A stretch of DNA of 53,053 bases from an uncultured Lachnospiraceae bacterium (GCA_944384155.1 CALWSG010000016.1:1-53053), one strand, 5' to 3'; counted from the first letter of the stretch, positions 16,650-26,560 are shown. The notes: a model not told the origin generated them from the letters alone. Program-made: numbers and translations.

Positions 16650-18386
16650 ATGAAGAAAATACACCTTAAAATAAACGGAATAGACGTTGCTGTTCCTGAG
16701 GGATATACTATTCTCCAGGCGGCAAAGGAAGCGGACATAGAGATACCGTCGCTATGTTATCTCAAGGATATTAACTGTATCGGCTCATGCCGTGTATGTG
16801 TTGTTGAGGTAAAGGGAAAGAAAGGGCTTGTGGCATCATGCGTATATCCTGTTGAGGAGGGCATGGAGGTTCTTACCAATACATATAATGTCAGAAAATC
16901 AAGAAAGACAACAATAGAGCTTATATTGTCAAGCCACAGAAAGAAATGTCTGTCCTGTGTGAGAGGAAACCACTGTGAGCTTCAAAAGCTTGCCTTTGAC
17001 TATGAGGTTGATGAGGACAGATTTAAGGGGGAAGACAAGGTATATGATATAGATAATGCATCTCCATATATAGTGAGAGACAATAATAAGTGTATTGAGT
17101 GTATGAGATGTGTGTCAGCCTGTTCAAAGGTTCAGGGAATAGGAGCCATAGGACCTATTAAGAGAGGTTATAATGTTCACGTAGGCTGTGCCTTTGAAAA
17201 AAGTCTCAATGATTCTCCATGTGTAGGCTGCGGACAGTGTATAGTGGCATGTCCTGTAGGTGCCTTAACAGAGAAGAGCAATATAGATGTAGTGTGGGAT
17301 GCAATCTCAGATACAAAGAAAAAGGTGGTATTCTTTACGGCACCGTCCATAAGAGCTACGCTTGGAGAGTCTTTTATGCTGCCTATAGGAACAAATGTAG
17401 AGGGGAAAATGGTGGCTGCAATAAGAAGACTTGGTGCAGACAGTGTATTTAATATGGATGTTACGGCAGATTTAACTATTATGGAGGAGGCAACGGAGCT
17501 TATAGAGAGAATCAAGGCAAATAAGGATTTGCCGTTGTTTACCTCATGTTGTCCGGGCTGGGTGAAATATGTTGAGCACTACGAGCACGATATGATTAGT
17601 AATATTTCAACCTGCAAGTCACCTCAGCAAATGTTTGGAACTGTTTTAAAAACATATTATTGTCAGAAGAATAATATAGACCCTAACGATTTATTTGTTG
17701 TAAGTGTTATTCCGTGTACTGCAAAGAAGTTTGAGATTACCAGAGAGGAACAGAACAAATTTGAATATCAGGATGTAGATGTGGCACTGACAACAAGAGA
17801 GCTTGCAAAAATGATTAAAGGTGCAGGAATTATATTTAAGGATTTGAAGGATGAAGAGTTTGATAATCCGTTTACAACGGCAACGGGAGCCGGCAATATA
17901 TTCGGTGCAACCGGAGGTGTTATGGAGGCGGCCTTAAGAACGGCATCATGTGTTCTTGATGGAAAATGTAAATCTTTAGATTTTAAGGAAGTAAGAGGAA
18001 CAGAGGGAATCAAGGAGGCGTCTTATAAGATAGGAGGAATGGAGCTTAACGTTGCTGTGGTTTCAGGGCTTGGAAATGCAAAGAAGCTTTTACAGCAAAT
18101 AAGGACAGGTGAAAGGAAGTATCACATGGTAGAGGTTATGGCATGTCCGGGAGGCTGCATCAATGGAGGAGGTCAGCCTATACAAAGTGACAGTGTGAGA
18201 AATTATGAAAACCTAAAAGAGCTTAGGAGCAAGGCACTTTATGATGCTGATAAAGCCAATAAGCTTAGAATGTCTCATGAAAGCCCTGTGATAAAAATGC
18301 TTTATGATGAATTTTTTGACGCACCGGGAAAGGCAAGGGCTCATAATCTCCTTCATACTACGTATAAAGAAAGAAGCCGATTCTAA
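16650..18386 (+). CDS. hydA: [FeFe]-hydrogenase catalytic subunit (HydA)
   Basis: 578 residues. N-terminal plant-type [2Fe-2S] domain (residues ~1-75), the His-Cys [4Fe-4S] motif HRKKCLSCVRGNHC, two [4Fe-4S] motifs (CIECMRCVSACSKV and CVGCGQCIVACPVG), then the H-cluster domain: L1 FTSCCPGW (Cys300/301), L2 VIPCTAKKFE (Cys356), L3 MACPGGCINGGGQP (Cys499, Cys503), and a small-subunit-like C-terminal tail. This modular architecture matches the NADH-linked enzymes of HydABC type and lacks the extra C-terminal [2Fe-2S] domain of Thermotoga HydA. In L2 the residue before Pro-Cys is Ile354, where the well-studied Clostridium pasteurianum enzyme has Met353. Maturases HydE/F/G are not in this window. 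A terminator follows. Confidence 0.94.
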   Translation: MKKIHLKINGIDVAVPEGYTILQAAKEADIEIPSLCYLKDINCIGSCRVCVVEVKGKKGLVASCVYPVEEGMEVLTNTYNVRKSRKTTIELILSSHRKKCLSCVRGNHCELQKLAFDYEVDEDRFKGEDKVYDIDNASPYIVRDNNKCIECMRCVSACSKVQGIGAIGPIKRGYNVHVGCAFEKSLNDSPCVGCGQCIVACPVGALTEKSNIDVVWDAISDTKKKVVFFTAPSIRATLGESFMLPIGTNVEGKMVAAIRRLGADSVFNMDVTADLTIMEEATELIERIKANKDLPLFTSCCPGWVKYVEHYEHDMISNISTCKSPQQMFGTVLKTYYCQKNNIDPNDLFVVSVIPCTAKKFEITREEQNKFEYQDVDVALTTRELAKMIKGAGIIFKDLKDEEFDNPFTTATGAGNIFGATGGVMEAALRTASCVLDGKCKSLDFKEVRGTEGIKEASYKIGGMELNVAVVSGLGNAKKLLQQIRTGERKYHMVEVMACPGGCINGGGQPIQSDSVRNYENLKELRSKALYDADKANKLRMSHESPVIKMLYDEFFDAPGKARAHNLLHTTYKERSRF

Positions 18387-18444
18387 GAAAATGAAGAAAA
18401 ACCACAGGGTGGATGTGGTTAACATAAGGAAGCGGCAGCAAAAA

Positions 18445-18478
18445 GGTATAGTTACGTTTAAGGTAACTATACCTTTTT
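18445..18478 (+). terminator. Rho-independent terminator after the hydrogenase operon
   Basis: GGTATAGTTAC (18445-18455) pairs with GTAACTATACC (18463-18473), followed by TTTTTT. Confidence 0.92.
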
Positions 18479-18602
18479 TATATAAAGGTTTTAAATTATC
18501 CATGGAAAAATTTCGGGAAATACAACAAGAAATTGTATGAAAATCACGTAGATTGCAGAGACAAATGCGTACAAAATAGACGCAATTATATAAAAAAATA
18601 TA

Positions 18603-18625
18603 AATTGTCATATTATCAGACAATT
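18603..18625. repeat. Inverted repeat upstream of the gltB promoter
   Basis: AATTGTC (18603-18609) and GACAATT (18619-18625), with the flanking A/T also pairing. It lies 17 bases upstream of the -35 box at 18642, a usual position for an activator or repressor of gltBD; the regulator is unknown. The rest of the 341-base gap 18387-18727 holds the terminator, this repeat and the promoter; no riboswitch was recognised. Confidence 0.35.
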
Positions 18626-18641
18626 ATAAAGAAAGTCTATA

Positions 18642-18670
18642 TTTACAAACGGGAAATCTTATAGTATATT
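18642..18670 (+). promoter_or_regulatory. Promoter of gltB-gltD
   Basis: TTTACA (18642-18647), 17 bases, TATATT (18665-18670). Another TTGACA at 18683 has no good -10 at 17 bases and would leave almost no leader. Confidence 0.55.
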
Positions 18671-18727
18671 ATCCTCAAGAAGTTGACAAAAAGTATCAAC
18701 AAACCTAATGAGAAAGGAAATAGAACT

Positions 18728-21700
18728 ATGCAGCAAAAGAACAAGGGATTATATGATGCAAGATTTGAACATGATAACTGCGGTATAGGTGCGGTTGTCA
18801 ATATTAAGGGTGTTAAAAGCCATGATACAGTCAGCAATGCATTAAAGATTGTAGAAAATCTTGAACACAGGGCAGGTAAGGATGCCGAGGGAAAAACAGG
18901 AGACGGCGTTGGTATTCTATTGCAGGTGTCACATAAGTTTTTTAAAAAGGCAGCAAAGCAGGCAGGCATAGAGCTTGGTGACGAGAGAGAATATGGTGTG
19001 GGAATGTTCTTTTTCCCTCAGGATGAAAACAGAAGAAACCAGGCTAAGAAAATGTTTGAAATTATAGTGGAGAAGGAAGGTCTTGAGTTTAAGGGCTGGA
19101 GAGAGGTTCCTACAGTTCCTAAGGTTTTGGGACATAAGGCGATAGAGTGTATGCCTTCTATATGGCAGGCATTTGTTAATAAGCCTTCAAAATTAAAAAA
19201 AGGACTTGATTTTGACAGAAGACTATATGTTGTGAGACGTGTATTTGAGCAGAGTAATGATGATACATACGTTGTATCTCTGTCAAGCAGAACCATAGTA
19301 TATAAAGGAATGTTTTTGGTGGGACAGTTAAGGCTTTTCTTTGAGGATTTGCAGGACAGTGATTACGAGTCAGCAATCGCACTTGTTCATTCACGCTTCT
19401 CAACAAACACAAATCCAAGCTGGGAAAGAGCACATCCAAACAGATTTCTTGTTCATAACGGTGAAATCAACACAATAAGAGGAAATGCCGACAAGATGAT
19501 TGCCAGAGAGGAAACAATGGCATCAGAACTTCTTGAAAATGACATAAATAAGGTTATACCTGTTGTAAATACGGCGGGCTCAGATTCGGCAATGCTTGAC
19601 AATACGTTGGAATTTCTTGTAATGAGCGGTATGGATTTACCTCTTGCTGCCATGATTCTTATTCCTGAGCCGTGGGCAAACAATCAGACTCTTACACAGA
19701 CTAAGAAGGATTTTTATCAGTATTACGCAACAATGATGGAGCCGTGGGACGGACCTGCATCAATACTTTTCTCTGATGGAGATATTATGGGTGCTGTTCT
19801 TGACAGAAACGGCTTGAGACCATCACGCTATTATATTACAACAGATGATAATTTAATTCTTTCCTCAGAGGTAGGTGTTCTTGATATAGACCCTACAAAA
19901 ATAGTTGTAAAGGAAAGGTTAAGACCGGGTAAGCTTTTGCTGGTTGATACTGTTAAGGGTACTCTTATAGATGATGACAGACTTAAGGAAAAATATGCAA
20001 GCAGACAGCCGTATGGTGAATGGCTTGACTCAAATATAGTAGAGCTTCATGATTTAAAGATTCCTAATAAGAGAGTTGAAGAGCATTCAGAGACAGATAT
20101 GCAGAGGCTTCAAAAAGCATTTGGATACACATATGAGGAGCTTAAGACTTCCATTCTCCCTATGGCAATGAATGGAAGTGAAGCCATAGCGGCAATGGGT
20201 GCAGACAGTCCTCTTGCAGTGCTTTCAAATAGAAAACAGCCATTATTTAATTATTTTAAACAGCTTTTTGCACAGGTTACAAATCCGCCTATAGATGCAA
20301 TAAGGGAGGAAATAGTAACATCAACAACAGTATATATAGGACGTGAGGGAAATATACTGGAGGAGAAGCCTGAAAATTGTCAGGTACTAAAGGTAAACAA
20401 TCCTATTCTTACCAATACTGATATGCTTAAAATAAAAAATATGAAGGTTGAGGGCTTTAAGGTTGCGGAGATTCCTATTACCTACTATAAGAACACATCT
20501 CTAAAGAAGGCGATAGACCATTTATTCCTTGATGCAGACAGGGCACACAGAGACGGAGCAAATATTCTTATACTCTCAGACAGGGGTGTAGACGAAAATC
20601 ATGTTGCCATTCCCTCTCTTTTGGCAGTGTCAGCTCTTCATCAGCACCTTGTAGAGACAAAGAAAAGAACATCTCTTGCAATAATACTTGAAAGCGGTGA
20701 GCCTAGGGAGGTACATCACTTTGCAACACTGTTGGGCTACGGTGCCAGTGCAATCAATCCATATCTTGCACAGGAGTCTATTAAAAACCTTATAGAGACA
20801 AATCAGCTTGACAAAGATTATTATGCCGCAGTTGATGATTATAATTCGGCAGTAATTCACGGAATTGTAAAAATAGCATCAAAAATGGGAATATCAACCA
20901 TTCAGTCATATCAGGGCTCACAGATATTTGAGGCAATAGGTATAGGAGATGATGTAATAGACAGGTACTTTAAGGGAACAGTAAGCCGAATAGGCGGAAT
21001 TACCCTTAAAGATATAGAAGATGATGTAAATGAGCTTCACTCAAAGGCATTTGATCCACTGGGACTTGGAAATGACTTGACTCTTGACAGTGAGGGAAGC
21101 CACAAGCTTAGAAGCGGCAAGGAGGAGCACAGGTACAATCCTAAGACTATTCACCTGTTACAGCAGGCAGCAAGAACAGGTGATTACAGTATATATAAAG
21201 AATATTCCGATGCAATTCACCATGAGGTAGGTCTTATTAATTTAAGAGGACTTATGGACTTTAAGTATGCAAAGAAGCCTATACCTCTTGAGAAGGTGGA
21301 GAGTGCAGAGTCAATAATGAGAAGATTTAAGACCGGAGCAATGTCATACGGCTCAATTTCCCAGGAGGCTCACGAAGCACTTGCCATAGCCATGAATACA
21401 ATTCACGGAAGATCAAACAGTGGAGAAGGCGGTGAAAGCACAGAGCGTCTTACCGTGGGAAGAGACGGATTAAATAAATGCTCTGCAATAAAGCAGGTAG
21501 CATCAGGACGTTTCGGTGTAACATCAAGATATCTTGTAAGTGCAAACGAAATTCAGATAAAAATGGCACAGGGTGCAAAGCCTGGAGAGGGAGGTCATCT
21601 TCCGGGAAAGAAAGTATATCCTTGGGTTGCAAAGACAAGGCATTCAACTCCGGGGGTAAGCTTAATATCACCTCCGCCGCACCATGATATATATTCAATA

Positions 21701-23257
21701 GAAGATTTGGCACAGCTTATATATGATCTGAAGAATGCCAACAAAGATGCAAGAATATCAGTTAAGCTTGTATCTGAGGCAGGCGTAGGTACTGTTGCGG
21801 CAGGTGTTGCCAAGGCAGGAGCAGGAGTTATTCTTATATCAGGAGCAGACGGAGGAACAGGAGCGGCACCTAGAAATTCAATATACAATGCAGGGCTTCC
21901 TTGGGAGCTTGGTCTTACAGAGGCACATCAGACCCTTATTATGAATGGTCTTAGAAATAAGGTTATTCTTGAGACAGACGGAAAGCTTATGAGCGGACGT
22001 GACGTGCTTGTTGCGGCTCTCCTTGGTGCAGAGGAGTTTGGCTTTGCAACGGCTCCACTTATTACCCTTGGCTGTGTGATGATGAGAGTATGTAATCTTG
22101 ACACATGTCCTGTAGGTGTGGCTACACAAAATCCTGAGCTTAGAAAGAAGTTTGCGGGAAAGCCGGAATATGTAATAAACTTTATGAGGTTTGTGGCAGA
22201 GGAGTTAAGAGAATATATGGCAAAGCTTGGCATTGCAACTGTAGATGAGCTTGTAGGCCGTGTAGACTTAATAGTTCCAAGACAGAACGTAAGAGGCGGA
22301 AGAGCAGATAAGGTTGATTTATCAAGAATACTTAATGCAGAATACTGCCATGAGAAAATAAAATATAACAATAAGAATCTTTATGACTTTGAGCTTGAGA
22401 AAACCCTTGATGAGAGAGTTCTTGTTAAGCAGCTGTCATCAGCACTTGAAACGGGTCAAAAGAGAAGCATACAGGTCGATGTTACTAACATTAACCGTTC
22501 ATTTGGTACAATATTCGGCTCTGAGATTACAAAGAAATATCCTGAAGGACTTGAGGAGGATACATTTACAATTAAGTGTAACGGTGCCGGAGGACAGAGC
22601 TTTGGTGCATTTATACCAAAGGGACTTACACTTGAGCTTGTGGGAGACAGCAATGACTATTTCGGAAAGGGACTGTCAGGAGGCAAACTGATTGTATATC
22701 CTCAGGCAGGCGTAACCTTCAAAAAAGACGAAAATATTATCGTAGGTAATGTGGCACTTTACGGAGCAACAAGCGGTAAGGCATTTATAAACGGTGTGGC
22801 AGGAGAAAGATTTTGTGTAAGAAATTCAGGTGCCACTGCCGTAGTTGAAGGCGTTGGAGAACACGGCTGCGAATATATGACAGGCGGAAGGGTTGTTATC
22901 CTTGGAAAAGTGGGAAAGAACTTTGCGGCAGGTATGAGCGGCGGTATAGCTTATGTTCTTGATGAGGACAGAACACTTTACACTAAACTTAATAAGGAGC
23001 TTGTCTCAACAAGAGAGGTAACTGACAAATATGATGTGCTAGAGCTTAAATCCTTTATACAGGAGCATGTATCTTATACCAACTCTGAAAAGGGAAAAGA
23101 AATTCTTGATAATTTTGGTGATTACCTGCCAAAATTCAAGAAAATTATTCCAAGGGATTACGAAAAGATGCTGGAAGCTATTGTACAGATGGAGAAGAAG
23201 GGCTTAAGCAGTGAGCAGGCACAGATTGAGGCATTTTACGCTATGCAAAAATCATAG
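18728..23257 (+). CDS. gltB: Glutamate synthase, large (alpha) subunit
   Basis: 1,509 residues, the normal length. The N-terminal class II glutamine amidotransferase begins after a short propeptide; cleavage before Cys18 in HDNCGIGAV would expose the nucleophile. Next come a central domain, the FMN-binding synthase domain (GAMSYGSISQEAHEALA; SGADGGTGAAPRNS), the [3Fe-4S] cysteines in CNLDTCPVGVA, and the C-terminal GXGXG beta-helix domain. It makes glutamate from glutamine and 2-oxoglutarate with gltD. AAAGGA lies 9-10 bases before the ATG at 18728; an upstream TTG (18683) in the same frame is rejected. Confidence 0.96.
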   Translation: MQQKNKGLYDARFEHDNCGIGAVVNIKGVKSHDTVSNALKIVENLEHRAGKDAEGKTGDGVGILLQVSHKFFKKAAKQAGIELGDEREYGVGMFFFPQDENRRNQAKKMFEIIVEKEGLEFKGWREVPTVPKVLGHKAIECMPSIWQAFVNKPSKLKKGLDFDRRLYVVRRVFEQSNDDTYVVSLSSRTIVYKGMFLVGQLRLFFEDLQDSDYESAIALVHSRFSTNTNPSWERAHPNRFLVHNGEINTIRGNADKMIAREETMASELLENDINKVIPVVNTAGSDSAMLDNTLEFLVMSGMDLPLAAMILIPEPWANNQTLTQTKKDFYQYYATMMEPWDGPASILFSDGDIMGAVLDRNGLRPSRYYITTDDNLILSSEVGVLDIDPTKIVVKERLRPGKLLLVDTVKGTLIDDDRLKEKYASRQPYGEWLDSNIVELHDLKIPNKRVEEHSETDMQRLQKAFGYTYEELKTSILPMAMNGSEAIAAMGADSPLAVLSNRKQPLFNYFKQLFAQVTNPPIDAIREEIVTSTTVYIGREGNILEEKPENCQVLKVNNPILTNTDMLKIKNMKVEGFKVAEIPITYYKNTSLKKAIDHLFLDADRAHRDGANILILSDRGVDENHVAIPSLLAVSALHQHLVETKKRTSLAIILESGEPREVHHFATLLGYGASAINPYLAQESIKNLIETNQLDKDYYAAVDDYNSAVIHGIVKIASKMGISTIQSYQGSQIFEAIGIGDDVIDRYFKGTVSRIGGITLKDIEDDVNELHSKAFDPLGLGNDLTLDSEGSHKLRSGKEEHRYNPKTIHLLQQAARTGDYSIYKEYSDAIHHEVGLINLRGLMDFKYAKKPIPLEKVESAESIMRRFKTGAMSYGSISQEAHEALAIAMNTIHGRSNSGEGGESTERLTVGRDGLNKCSAIKQVASGRFGVTSRYLVSANEIQIKMAQGAKPGEGGHLPGKKVYPWVAKTRHSTPGVSLISPPPHHDIYSIEDLAQLIYDLKNANKDARISVKLVSEAGVGTVAAGVAKAGAGVILISGADGGTGAAPRNSIYNAGLPWELGLTEAHQTLIMNGLRNKVILETDGKLMSGRDVLVAALLGAEEFGFATAPLITLGCVMMRVCNLDTCPVGVATQNPELRKKFAGKPEYVINFMRFVAEELREYMAKLGIATVDELVGRVDLIVPRQNVRGGRADKVDLSRILNAEYCHEKIKYNNKNLYDFELEKTLDERVLVKQLSSALETGQKRSIQVDVTNINRSFGTIFGSEITKKYPEGLEEDTFTIKCNGAGGQSFGAFIPKGLTLELVGDSNDYFGKGLSGGKLIVYPQAGVTFKKDENIIVGNVALYGATSGKAFINGVAGERFCVRNSGATAVVEGVGEHGCEYMTGGRVVILGKVGKNFAAGMSGGIAYVLDEDRTLYTKLNKELVSTREVTDKYDVLELKSFIQEHVSYTNSEKGKEILDNFGDYLPKFKKIIPRDYEKMLEAIVQMEKKGLSSEQAQIEAFYAMQKS

Positions 23258-23305
23258 ATTTGTGATTAATAATGACAATGTATAGAGACCGAAAGGAGAA
23301 AAGTC

Positions 23306-24793
23306 ATGGGAAAACCAACAGGATTTTTAGAATATGAGCGTGAGAACAGCGTGTCTGTATCACCAAAGGAAAGAATTAAAAATTTTAAAGAGTTTCATAC
23401 TCCTCTCTCAAGGGAGGAGCAAAGGACTCAGGCTGCAAGATGCATGGACTGTGGTGTTCCGTTCTGTCAGGCAGGAATGACTATAGCTGGAGCAACATCA
23501 GGATGTCCTCTTAACAATCTTATACCTGAGTGGAATGATTTATTATATAAAGGAAATTGGGAGCAGGCTTACGACAGGCTCCATAAAACAAATAATTTTC
23601 CCGAATTTACTTCAAGAGTATGTCCTGCACTCTGCGAAGCGGCATGTACATGCGGACTTAACGGCAATCCGGTATCAGTCAAGGAAAATGAGAACAGTAT
23701 AATAGAAAATGCATATGAGAAGGGATTTGCTGCTCCAAAGATTCCAAAGGTAAGAACAGACAAGAAAGTAGCAATTATAGGCTCAGGACCTTCAGGGCTG
23801 GCAGCAGCAGATACTCTCAATCAGAGAGGTCATAATGTAACCGTTTTTGAACGCTCAGACAGGATTGGCGGACTGCTGATGTACGGTATTCCTAATATGA
23901 AGCTGGAAAAAGAAGTTATTGACAGAAAAGTCCAGGTTATGAAAACAGAGGGTGTCCAGTTTGTAGTCAATGCCAATGTGGGAAAGGATATTAAAGCATC
24001 AAAGATACTTGCGGATTATGACAGGGTAATACTTGCATGTGGAGCGTCAAATCCAAGAGATATAAAGGCACCGGGAAGAGAGGCGGAAGGAATATACTTT
24101 GCAGTTGATTTCCTTAAGTCAACAACAAAAGCACTTCTTGATAACGGATTAAAGGATGGCACATATATATCTGCAAAAGATAAAAGAGTCATGGTTATCG
24201 GAGGCGGTGACACAGGAAATGACTGTGTAGGAACAGCTATACGCCATGGTGCCAAAAGCGTTATGCAGGTGGAGATGATGCCAAAGCTTCCTGAGTGCAG
24301 GGCAGAGTCAAATCCGTGGCCGCAGTGGCCAAGAGTCCTAAAGACAGACTATGGTCAGGAGGAGGCTATAGCAGTGTTTGGAAGTGACCCGAGAGTATAT
24401 GAAACTACAGTTAAAGAGTTTATAAAGGATAAATCTGGAAAACTGACAAAGGTTAAGCTTGTAAAGCTTGAGGCAAAAAGAAATCAGGAGACAGGCAGGC
24501 TTGCAATGGAGGAAATTCCGGGAAGCGAATATACTGTGGACTGTGATATGGTTCTTATAGCGGCGGGCTTTCTTGGAAGCGAAAGCTATGTGACAAAGGC
24601 CTTTGGCGTAGAGGTAGACGGAAGAACTAATGTTGCTACGGAAAAGGACAAATATAATACAAATATTGAAAATGTATTTGTTGCAGGAGATATGCACAGA
24701 GGTCAGTCACTTGTTGTGTGGGCAATACGTGAGGGACGTCAGGCAGCGAAGGCAGTCGACTTCAGTCTTATGGGCTATACAAATATCAGATAA
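23306..24793 (+). CDS. gltD: Glutamate synthase, small (beta) subunit
   Basis: 495 residues. The N-terminal Fe-S domain has MDCGVPFCQ and the GCPLNNLIPEWNDL segment plus CPALCEAACTCG; then the FAD-binding motif IIGSGPSGLAAADTL with ERSDRIGGLLMYGIP, the NADPH motif VIGGGDTGNDC, and the terminal FVAGDMHRGQSLVVWAI. It oxidises NAD(P)H and passes electrons to GltB. AAAGGAG is 7-8 bases before the ATG, and the gap to gltB is 48 bases without a terminator, so the two form one operon. Confidence 0.95.
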   Translation: MGKPTGFLEYERENSVSVSPKERIKNFKEFHTPLSREEQRTQAARCMDCGVPFCQAGMTIAGATSGCPLNNLIPEWNDLLYKGNWEQAYDRLHKTNNFPEFTSRVCPALCEAACTCGLNGNPVSVKENENSIIENAYEKGFAAPKIPKVRTDKKVAIIGSGPSGLAAADTLNQRGHNVTVFERSDRIGGLLMYGIPNMKLEKEVIDRKVQVMKTEGVQFVVNANVGKDIKASKILADYDRVILACGASNPRDIKAPGREAEGIYFAVDFLKSTTKALLDNGLKDGTYISAKDKRVMVIGGGDTGNDCVGTAIRHGAKSVMQVEMMPKLPECRAESNPWPQWPRVLKTDYGQEEAIAVFGSDPRVYETTVKEFIKDKSGKLTKVKLVKLEAKRNQETGRLAMEEIPGSEYTVDCDMVLIAAGFLGSESYVTKAFGVEVDGRTNVATEKDKYNTNIENVFVAGDMHRGQSLVVWAIREGRQAAKAVDFSLMGYTNIR

Positions 24794-24899
24794 ATAGTAA
24801 ACAGGCAAAAATTATTATGCAAAAGGATGGATAAAGGTTATAATCAGCAATTATATAGCTTTATTCATCTTTTTTTTACTTTTATTCTATTTGCTTTTG

Positions 24900-24908
24900 T
24901 GGTATACT
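24900..24908 (+). promoter_or_regulatory. Extended -10 promoter inside the gltD-lepB gap
   Basis: TGGTATACT is an extended -10 (TG-N-TATACT) with no clear -35. It would start transcription near 24915, about 60 bases ahead of the ATG at 24977, supporting that start for the signal peptidase. Confidence 0.4.
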
Positions 24909-24976
24909 ACAAAGAGACATTTTTGTCCGGGAAGCAGGGCAATTATGACAACATTGTGAAGGAATTGGAGAATATC

Positions 24977-25774
24977 ATGAATACAGACAACAAGGAATTG
25001 GAAAATAACGGGGAAAGTATTAATAATACAATGGCACCGGAGGAATCAGATGACACTGTTACAGTAAAAAACAGTGGGGATACGGTGGAAATAATAGACT
25101 ATGATATAGATGATGCTTTTAAAAATGAAAATGAAAGCAAAGCACAGGAAAATGGGGACATGCTTAAAGAGGAAAAGGAGCATGTTAATTGGAAGAAAGA
25201 AATTATAAGCTGGGTAAAGATGATAGTTATGGCAGTTGTTTTGGCAATAATAATAACCAGGTTTATTATTATAAATGCAAATGTGCCAACATCATCAATG
25301 GAGGATACCATACCTGCGGGAAGCCGTATTATGGGCTTAAGGCTTACTTATCTTTTCAGCGACCCTGAGAGACTTGATGTTGTAGTTTTTAAATATCAGT
25401 TTTCTGATTTTGAGGGCACAGATGATTTAAATTACGTAAAGAGAATTATAGGAATGCCGGGGGAGACAGTTGTTATCAATCAGGGAAAAATAGAAATATA
25501 CGAAGGGGATAAGCTTGTGACAACACTTGATGAATCAGCTTATATAAAGGGAGAGTGGACATACAAAAATGACGGATATACCTTTGTGATACCGGAAGGA
25601 AAATATTTTGTGCTGGGTGATAACAGAAATAATTCATCAGATACAAGATACTGGTATGACACATACTATAAATCGGGAAAATGCAGCTATGAGGATTTAT
25701 TTGTAGATGAGGATGCAATACTGGGAAAGGTATACTTTACCTATTGGCCAGGCTTTAGCTTTATAAACAAATAA
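24977..25774 (+). CDS. lepB: Signal peptidase I
   Basis: 265 residues from this start. An acidic cytoplasmic N-terminus (residues 1-75), one membrane helix (~80-100), then the catalytic Ser in PTSSMEDTIPAG (Ser107), the catalytic Lys in YVKRIIGMPGE (Lys155), and the conserved GDNRNNSSDTRYW box. It removes Sec signal peptides such as that of the protein at 4002. The frame is open back to an ATG at 24827, which would add 50 residues including another hydrophobic segment, but AAAAGG abuts that ATG with no spacing, whereas GGAG lies 6 bases before 24977 and a promoter lies between. The longer form cannot be excluded. Confidence 0.88.
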   Translation: MNTDNKELENNGESINNTMAPEESDDTVTVKNSGDTVEIIDYDIDDAFKNENESKAQENGDMLKEEKEHVNWKKEIISWVKMIVMAVVLAIIITRFIIINANVPTSSMEDTIPAGSRIMGLRLTYLFSDPERLDVVVFKYQFSDFEGTDDLNYVKRIIGMPGETVVINQGKIEIYEGDKLVTTLDESAYIKGEWTYKNDGYTFVIPEGKYFVLGDNRNNSSDTRYWYDTYYKSGKCSYEDLFVDEDAILGKVYFTYWPGFSFINK

Positions 25775-25794
25775 CAGGAAGGAAATACGGCAGG

Positions 25795-26550
25795 ATGAAT
25801 ATCATTAACACTAATATGCTTACATCAAATCAATATCATGATATAAAGTCATTAATAGAGGTATGTCGTCTGGCAGATAATTCAAAGGGAATCTCATTTC
25901 TTGAATGGGAGATGAATTATATAAAGGAGTACCCATGCTTTTTTCTTATGTATAACGGCAGTGCCCTTGTAAGCTTTGCATCCGTATTTATTCCTGAGGA
26001 GGGAGTTTGTGAAATTTATGCTAATACCCTTCCGGGTTTGAGGGGAAAGGGATATTTTTTAAGGCTTTTGGAGTTGATAAAGGCTAAAAATAAAGATTTT
26101 GGAATAGAAAAGGCATATATAGTAAATGATCCGTCATGCATAAGCGGTACAACGGCACTTCAGTCTATAGGGGCAAGACTTGAAAGCTCAGACTATCTTA
26201 TGAGGTACAATAATAATATAAAGCCTGTTCCAAAAAGAATACTTAATTTAGAAAGAAGCAGGGACGGAAACAGTGAAAAATACAGGGCATTTCTTGCAGG
26301 AACAGAGGTGGGACATTGCTATGTGGAGCATACCAGAGGAACGGCATCTATATTTGGCTTTTGGATAGAGGAAAAATACAGAGGCAACGGATACGGAACG
26401 GAGATGCTTCTTTTGCTTTTAGAGAGTCTTTTAGGTCAGGGAAGCAGCAGGATACTGCTTCATGTAAATAATGCAAATAAGGCTGCACACAGAATGTATT
26501 TTCATCATGGATTTATACATGATGAGCAGATTGATTACTGGAGGATATAG
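25795..26550 (+). CDS. Tandem GNAT-family N-acetyltransferase
   Basis: 251 residues with two GNAT-like halves. The first (about residues 1-140) has the acetyl-CoA loop-like LRGKGYFLRLLELI, and the second (~150-251) has YRGNGYGTEMLLLLLE followed by HVNNANKAAHRMYFHHGF, the usual motif A and B. The substrate is unknown. The second half is closer to consensus, so the first may be degenerate or regulatory. AGGAAGG lies about 11 bases before the ATG. It starts 20 bases after the signal peptidase gene and ends 10 bases before truA. Confidence 0.85.
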   Translation: MNIINTNMLTSNQYHDIKSLIEVCRLADNSKGISFLEWEMNYIKEYPCFFLMYNGSALVSFASVFIPEEGVCEIYANTLPGLRGKGYFLRLLELIKAKNKDFGIEKAYIVNDPSCISGTTALQSIGARLESSDYLMRYNNNIKPVPKRILNLERSRDGNSEKYRAFLAGTEVGHCYVEHTRGTASIFGFWIEEKYRGNGYGTEMLLLLLESLLGQGSSRILLHVNNANKAAHRMYFHHGFIHDEQIDYWRI

Positions 26551-26560
26551 TCAGGAGCAT

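Noticed and set aside
18683..18727. TTG start adding 15 residues to GltB
   Set aside because: GltB needs a short propeptide before the nucleophile Cys; the ATG at 18728 gives this and has a good ribosome binding site.
21928..22371. 147-codon minus-strand open frame inside gltB
   Set aside because: Antisense shadow of a conserved coding region without a start signal or domain.
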